The notes under the pieces are model-generated. The model worked only from the letters and a program-made list of their open reading frames with translations. It made no database searches and was not told the origin of the DNA. A DNA stretch of 8,953 bases. Origin: Spirochaetia bacterium UBA5550 (GTDB lineage: Bacteria > Spirochaetota > UBA4802 > UBA5550). The stretch lies in contig DINC01000225.1 of NCBI GenBank assembly GCA_002425885.1, forward strand, positions 3,345-12,297. The letters are read 5' to 3'. This document shows, in pieces, positions 6,084 to 8,953 of the stretch (its first letter is position 1; the number at the start of each line of letters is the position of its first letter). The position numbers and the translations under genes were made by a program.

Positions 6084-8711
6084 TTATTTAATCATCTCAG
6101 CGGCTATTTTAACTGCCTCATCAATTGCCTTCTGTATATTAGCAGCATCCTTACCTCCGGCCTGAGCCATATCTTTCCTTCCGCCGCCGCCTCCGCCCAC
6201 AAGGCCCACAGTATCTTTAATCAGTTTACCGCAATCGATCCCTTTATCCACAGCGGGCTTTGTTGCAGCATAAAGAAGCATTGCCTTACCACCTGCGGAT
6301 GACCCGAGGCACACAACAGAACTCTGCACCCTCTCCCTCAGCGAATCTGAAAGGCTCCTGAGCCCATCAACATCGAGGTCCGCTGTAACCAGAGAAATAA
6401 TCTTAACTCCATTAACATCTTTTGCAGCACTTATAAGGGAGTCCACATCAGAAACAGCAGCAGCTTTTTTCAGCTTATCAAGCTCTTTCTCCGCAGCTTT
6501 ACTTCGTGAGATTATTTCATCCACTTTCTTAACAAGGCCTGTTTCAGGAATATTAATAGATTCTGTCAGAGCGGAAACAATCTCTCTCTGCTCATTGAAC
6601 CTGTCGAGAAGCCCTTTAAGTGTAACAGCTTCAATTCTTCTTATACCGGCGCCAGGTGAACTCTCTCTCAGAATTTTGAAGAGGCCGATTTTTCCGGTAT
6701 TATTAACATGAGTACCGCCGCAGAGCTCCATACTGAAACCTGCAACTGTAAGCACCCGCACTGTCTCCTCATATTTTTCATCAAAGACAGCCATTGCCCC
6801 CATCTTCACAGCGTCATTGATATTCATAACGTCAGTTGTGACATCAATGTTCTCCCAGATCTTTTCATTAACAAGATTTTCAATCTGAGCGATCTCGCTG
6901 TCACTGAGAGAATTAAAGTGTGAAAAATCAAAACGGAGTTTATCAGAATCAACAATTGAACCAGCCTGTTTTACATGGCTGCCGAGAGTCCGGCGCAGTG
7001 CTGCCTGGAGCAGGTGGGTAGCTGTGTGATTCGCGCGGATCAGGTTCCTGTTCACGCGGTTAATTTTTGCCTCAACTTTATCCCCCTGTCTGAATGAGCC
7101 TTTAACAACTGTACCGATATGTATATGCGTCTTATTATGCTTCTTTGTGTCCTCAACAGAGAACACTGAATCTCCGCAGATAATCTCTCCAATGTCCCCC
7201 ACCTGTCCCCCTGACTCGCCGTAGAAAGGAGTGCGGTTTAGAACAATAATCCCCCTGTCGCCTTCAGAGATTGTGCTGCTCTTAACAGTCTCTTTATACA
7301 GGAGGAGTAGATCCGCATCCGCAGACTCATGTTCATAGCCGAGAAATTCAGTGTTACCCGCTGCTGCAATAATCTCGTCGAAAACAGATTCAAAGCCCAG
7401 GTCTGAACCCTTCCAGCTTTGCTTGCCGCGCTCTCTCTGCTTCTCCATCTCCGTTGTAAAAGCTTCAGTGTCAACTTTCAGCCCCTGTTCAATTGCCATC
7501 TCAGTTGTCATCTCAAGGGGGAAGCCGAAAGTATCATAAAGTACAAAGGCATCTGCACCGGTTATGAGCCCTGATCCGCTCTTCTTCGCGCTCTTCATCA
7601 GCTCCTCAAGCCTGTCCATTCCATTCTCTATAGTTTCGAGGAAACGTCTCTCCTCTGCTTCTATTACATTTTTAACATTTGCTACAGTCTCAGTGATCTC
7701 AGGGTAGAACTCACCCATTGTTGCAACTATCGGATCAACAATTCTGTAAACAAACGGTTCCTTGAGGCCAAGGAGCCTGCTGAAACGGAGGGCCCTTCTT
7801 AATATTCTTCGAAGCACATAACCACGGCCGTCGTTGGATGGGTAGATCCCGTCAGACATTGCAAATGTCAGAGTGCGGCCATGCTCAACAATTACTTTTA
7901 TAGGGAGCATGTTTGATCCCTCATACTTCTTCCCTGATTCGCGGCTTACGAATTCAATGAGTGCTTTAAGCTCGTCTGTTTCAAATACAGAGTCAACTCC
8001 CTGAATCAAAGTTGCAAGCCTCTCAAGTCCCATACCTGTATCAATACCTGTTCTGGGGAGAGGTTCAAACTCACCTCTCTCATTCTGATTGAACTGATTA
8101 AACACAAGGTTCCAGTATTCAAGGTACCTGTCACATTCACATCCCGGTTTACAATCTGCTTTTCCGCATCCGAACTGCTCGCCGCGATCGTAATAAAGCT
8201 CGGAGCATGGGCCGCATGCGCCTGTGTCACCTGCGGGCCCCCAGAAATTATCAGCCTTGCCGAGCCTTACAATTCGCTCAGAAGGGATACCAATTCTTTT
8301 ATTCCATATTTCAGCAGCTTCGTCATCATTCTCATAAATACTTGCCCAGAGCTTTTCCTTAGGGAAGCCGATCACGTCTGTGGAGTATTCCCATGCAAAA
8401 TCAATTGCCTCCTCCTTGAAATAATCGCCGAAAGAGAAGTTACCCAGCATCTCGAAGAGAGTGAGATGCCTCTTTGTGCGCCCCACCTGTTCAAGGTCGC
8501 TTGTACGGAGACACTTCTGAATTGATGCTGCCCTTGTGTATTCAAGATCAACGGTACCGGCAAACATCGGTTTGAACTGAACCATACCGGCAGTTGTAAA
8601 GAGAAGTGTGGGGTCATCTTTCGGGACCAGAGAGCTCGAAGGGACAATCTTGTGCCCCTTGCTCCTGAAATAATCTATGTATGAAGTGCGTAAATCTCTG
8701 ACTTTATGCAT
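6084..8711 (-). CDS. alaS: Alanyl-tRNA synthetase, full length
   Basis: 875 residues, the normal length of a complete bacterial AlaRS, which charges tRNA-Ala in the cytoplasm. The class II catalytic core spans about 1-250, with TAGMVQFKPMF (40-50), RTKRHLTLFEMLGNFSFGDYF (78-98), GPCSELYYD (167-175) and GIDTGMGLERL (222-232). A Cys-rich loop (C182, C187, C191, C193) between core segments is a common variant. The tRNA-recognition region includes NDGRGYVLRRILRRALR (293-309). The editing domain has its zinc/catalytic residues H562, H566, C664 and H668. The C-Ala domain follows a coiled region and ends with the Gly-rich segment G839-G844 plus RKDMAQAGG. The start has AAGGAA six bases upstream. VEHGRTLTFAMSDG (275-288) differs from the commoner ADHIRA form but keeps His and Arg. 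A strong terminator follows. Confidence 0.98.
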   Translation of the reverse strand: MHKVRDLRTSYIDYFRSKGHKIVPSSSLVPKDDPTLLFTTAGMVQFKPMFAGTVDLEYTRAASIQKCLRTSDLEQVGRTKRHLTLFEMLGNFSFGDYFKEEAIDFAWEYSTDVIGFPKEKLWASIYENDDEAAEIWNKRIGIPSERIVRLGKADNFWGPAGDTGACGPCSELYYDRGEQFGCGKADCKPGCECDRYLEYWNLVFNQFNQNERGEFEPLPRTGIDTGMGLERLATLIQGVDSVFETDELKALIEFVSRESGKKYEGSNMLPIKVIVEHGRTLTFAMSDGIYPSNDGRGYVLRRILRRALRFSRLLGLKEPFVYRIVDPIVATMGEFYPEITETVANVKNVIEAEERRFLETIENGMDRLEELMKSAKKSGSGLITGADAFVLYDTFGFPLEMTTEMAIEQGLKVDTEAFTTEMEKQRERGKQSWKGSDLGFESVFDEIIAAAGNTEFLGYEHESADADLLLLYKETVKSSTISEGDRGIIVLNRTPFYGESGGQVGDIGEIICGDSVFSVEDTKKHNKTHIHIGTVVKGSFRQGDKVEAKINRVNRNLIRANHTATHLLQAALRRTLGSHVKQAGSIVDSDKLRFDFSHFNSLSDSEIAQIENLVNEKIWENIDVTTDVMNINDAVKMGAMAVFDEKYEETVRVLTVAGFSMELCGGTHVNNTGKIGLFKILRESSPGAGIRRIEAVTLKGLLDRFNEQREIVSALTESINIPETGLVKKVDEIISRSKAAEKELDKLKKAAAVSDVDSLISAAKDVNGVKIISLVTADLDVDGLRSLSDSLRERVQSSVVCLGSSAGGKAMLLYAATKPAVDKGIDCGKLIKDTVGLVGGGGGGRKDMAQAGGKDAANIQKAIDEAVKIAAEMIK

Positions 8712-8717
8712 GAAGAG

Positions 8718-8723
8718 TTCCTT
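8718..8723 (-). promoter_or_regulatory. Ribosome binding site of alaS
   Basis: On the minus strand AAGGAA stands six bases before ATG 8711-8709, an ideal Shine-Dalgarno position that supports the MHKVRDLR start. Confidence 0.7.
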
Positions 8724-8750
8724 ATTTATATTATTTTCTTTAACGGAGGG

Positions 8751-8813
8751 TAAGGGGAAAACCCCTTAATAAGCCCCCGCCGGGCTGCCTGCAGTTTCAA
8801 AAACAGAGTTTTT
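8751..8813 (-). other. Three-hairpin leader region upstream of alaS
   Basis: Three small perfect inverted repeats lie in the 242-base region before alaS: a 6-bp AT-rich stem with a 3-base loop (8799-8813), a 5-bp GC-rich stem with a 5-base loop (8772-8786), and a 7-bp stem TAAGGGG/CCCCTTA with an AAAA loop (8751-8768). None is followed by a run of T on either strand, so they are not evident terminators. If transcribed they form part of the alaS 5' leader. Base pairing is visible; a regulatory role is speculative. I see no convincing promoter and no supportable gene in 8712-8953. Confidence 0.35.
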
Positions 8814-8953
8814 AGAACCGCCCCTGATTTTATTCGATAAATGCAATTTTTCCGGAAAGTAATGTTTTTTTTCAAGAATTAATTTAAGAGGGAGGTTTTA
8901 ATTACAGATTGTTTTTCGGGCTTAATGGTTGACGTTATTTCTCCCTTTGAATT

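Noticed and set aside
8110..8171. Cysteine-rich insert in AlaRS (C182, C187, C191, C193) as a possible novel metal site
   Set aside because: Similar CGKxxC...CDCD loops are common in many bacterial AlaRS proteins, so it is not unusual.
8849..8858. 10-bp palindrome TTTCCGGAAA upstream of alaS
   Set aside because: A single short palindrome in an AT-rich intergenic region with no adjacent promoter or second copy; likely by chance.
8929..8934. TTGACG on the plus strand as a possible -35 box
   Set aside because: The matching -10 position falls at or beyond the window end, so it cannot be assessed.
8879..8953. Minus-strand reading frame open from the window edge for 24 codons, ending TAA at 8881-8879
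   Set aside because: It could be the tail of a gene upstream of alaS, but 24 codons with no recognisable motif are too few to support a call; the other two frames close sooner.
8889..8953. AGGGAGG on the plus strand followed by an open frame containing ATG 8925 that runs off the edge
   Set aside because: The Shine-Dalgarno-like site is about 29 bases from the ATG, and only nine whole codons are visible, so a rightward divergent gene cannot be claimed.

Overview
The window (about 43% G+C by eye, dense coding, very short gaps) looks like chromosomal DNA of a Gram-negative-type bacterium with an outer membrane. A spirochaete or close relative is my best guess. The main clue is the second gene: a radical SAM protein with a C-terminal SPASM-type cysteine cluster and an N-terminal nucleotidyltransferase-like domain, matching my recollection of the 'spiro-SPASM' family described from spirochaetes. 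The full-length alanyl-tRNA synthetase argues against Borrelia/Treponema-like lineages, where I recall this enzyme being truncated, so a free-living or deep-branching lineage is more likely. The assignment is inference; no rRNA or other strong phylogenetic marker apart from alaS is present.

Plus strand, 1-5634: six genes in one direction with gaps or overlaps of 13 bases or less, so probably one transcript. In order: (1) a SurA-like periplasmic chaperone/peptidyl-prolyl isomerase whose first codons lie outside the window; (2) the radical SAM/SPASM protein; (3) an SpsF-like cytidylyltransferase; (4) a PseG/SpsG-like GT-B-fold nucleotide-sugar hydrolase or transferase; (5) an FMN nitroreductase-family protein; (6) a voltage-gated K+ channel ending in a zinc ribbon. 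Genes 2-4 form the most interesting unit: an SpsF-SpsG-type pair from a nonulosonate-like sugar pathway coupled to a radical SAM enzyme whose own N-terminal third looks like a worn copy of SpsF. This points to modification of a surface or flagellar glycan, but substrate and product cannot be read from the sequence.

Minus strand, 8953-5649: alaS (8711-6084) followed by a clear intrinsic terminator (6021-6049), then a separate 101-residue antibiotic-biosynthesis-monooxygenase-like (ABM fold) gene (5954-5649) with its own plausible promoter, sitting within overlapping palindromes. The ABM gene converges on the K+ channel with only 14 bases between them.

The 242 bases upstream of alaS (8712-8953) hold a good ribosome binding site and three small hairpins, one with a perfect 7-bp stem, but no gene that I can support. 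No tRNA, rRNA, CRISPR array, insertion sequence or long repeat was seen.
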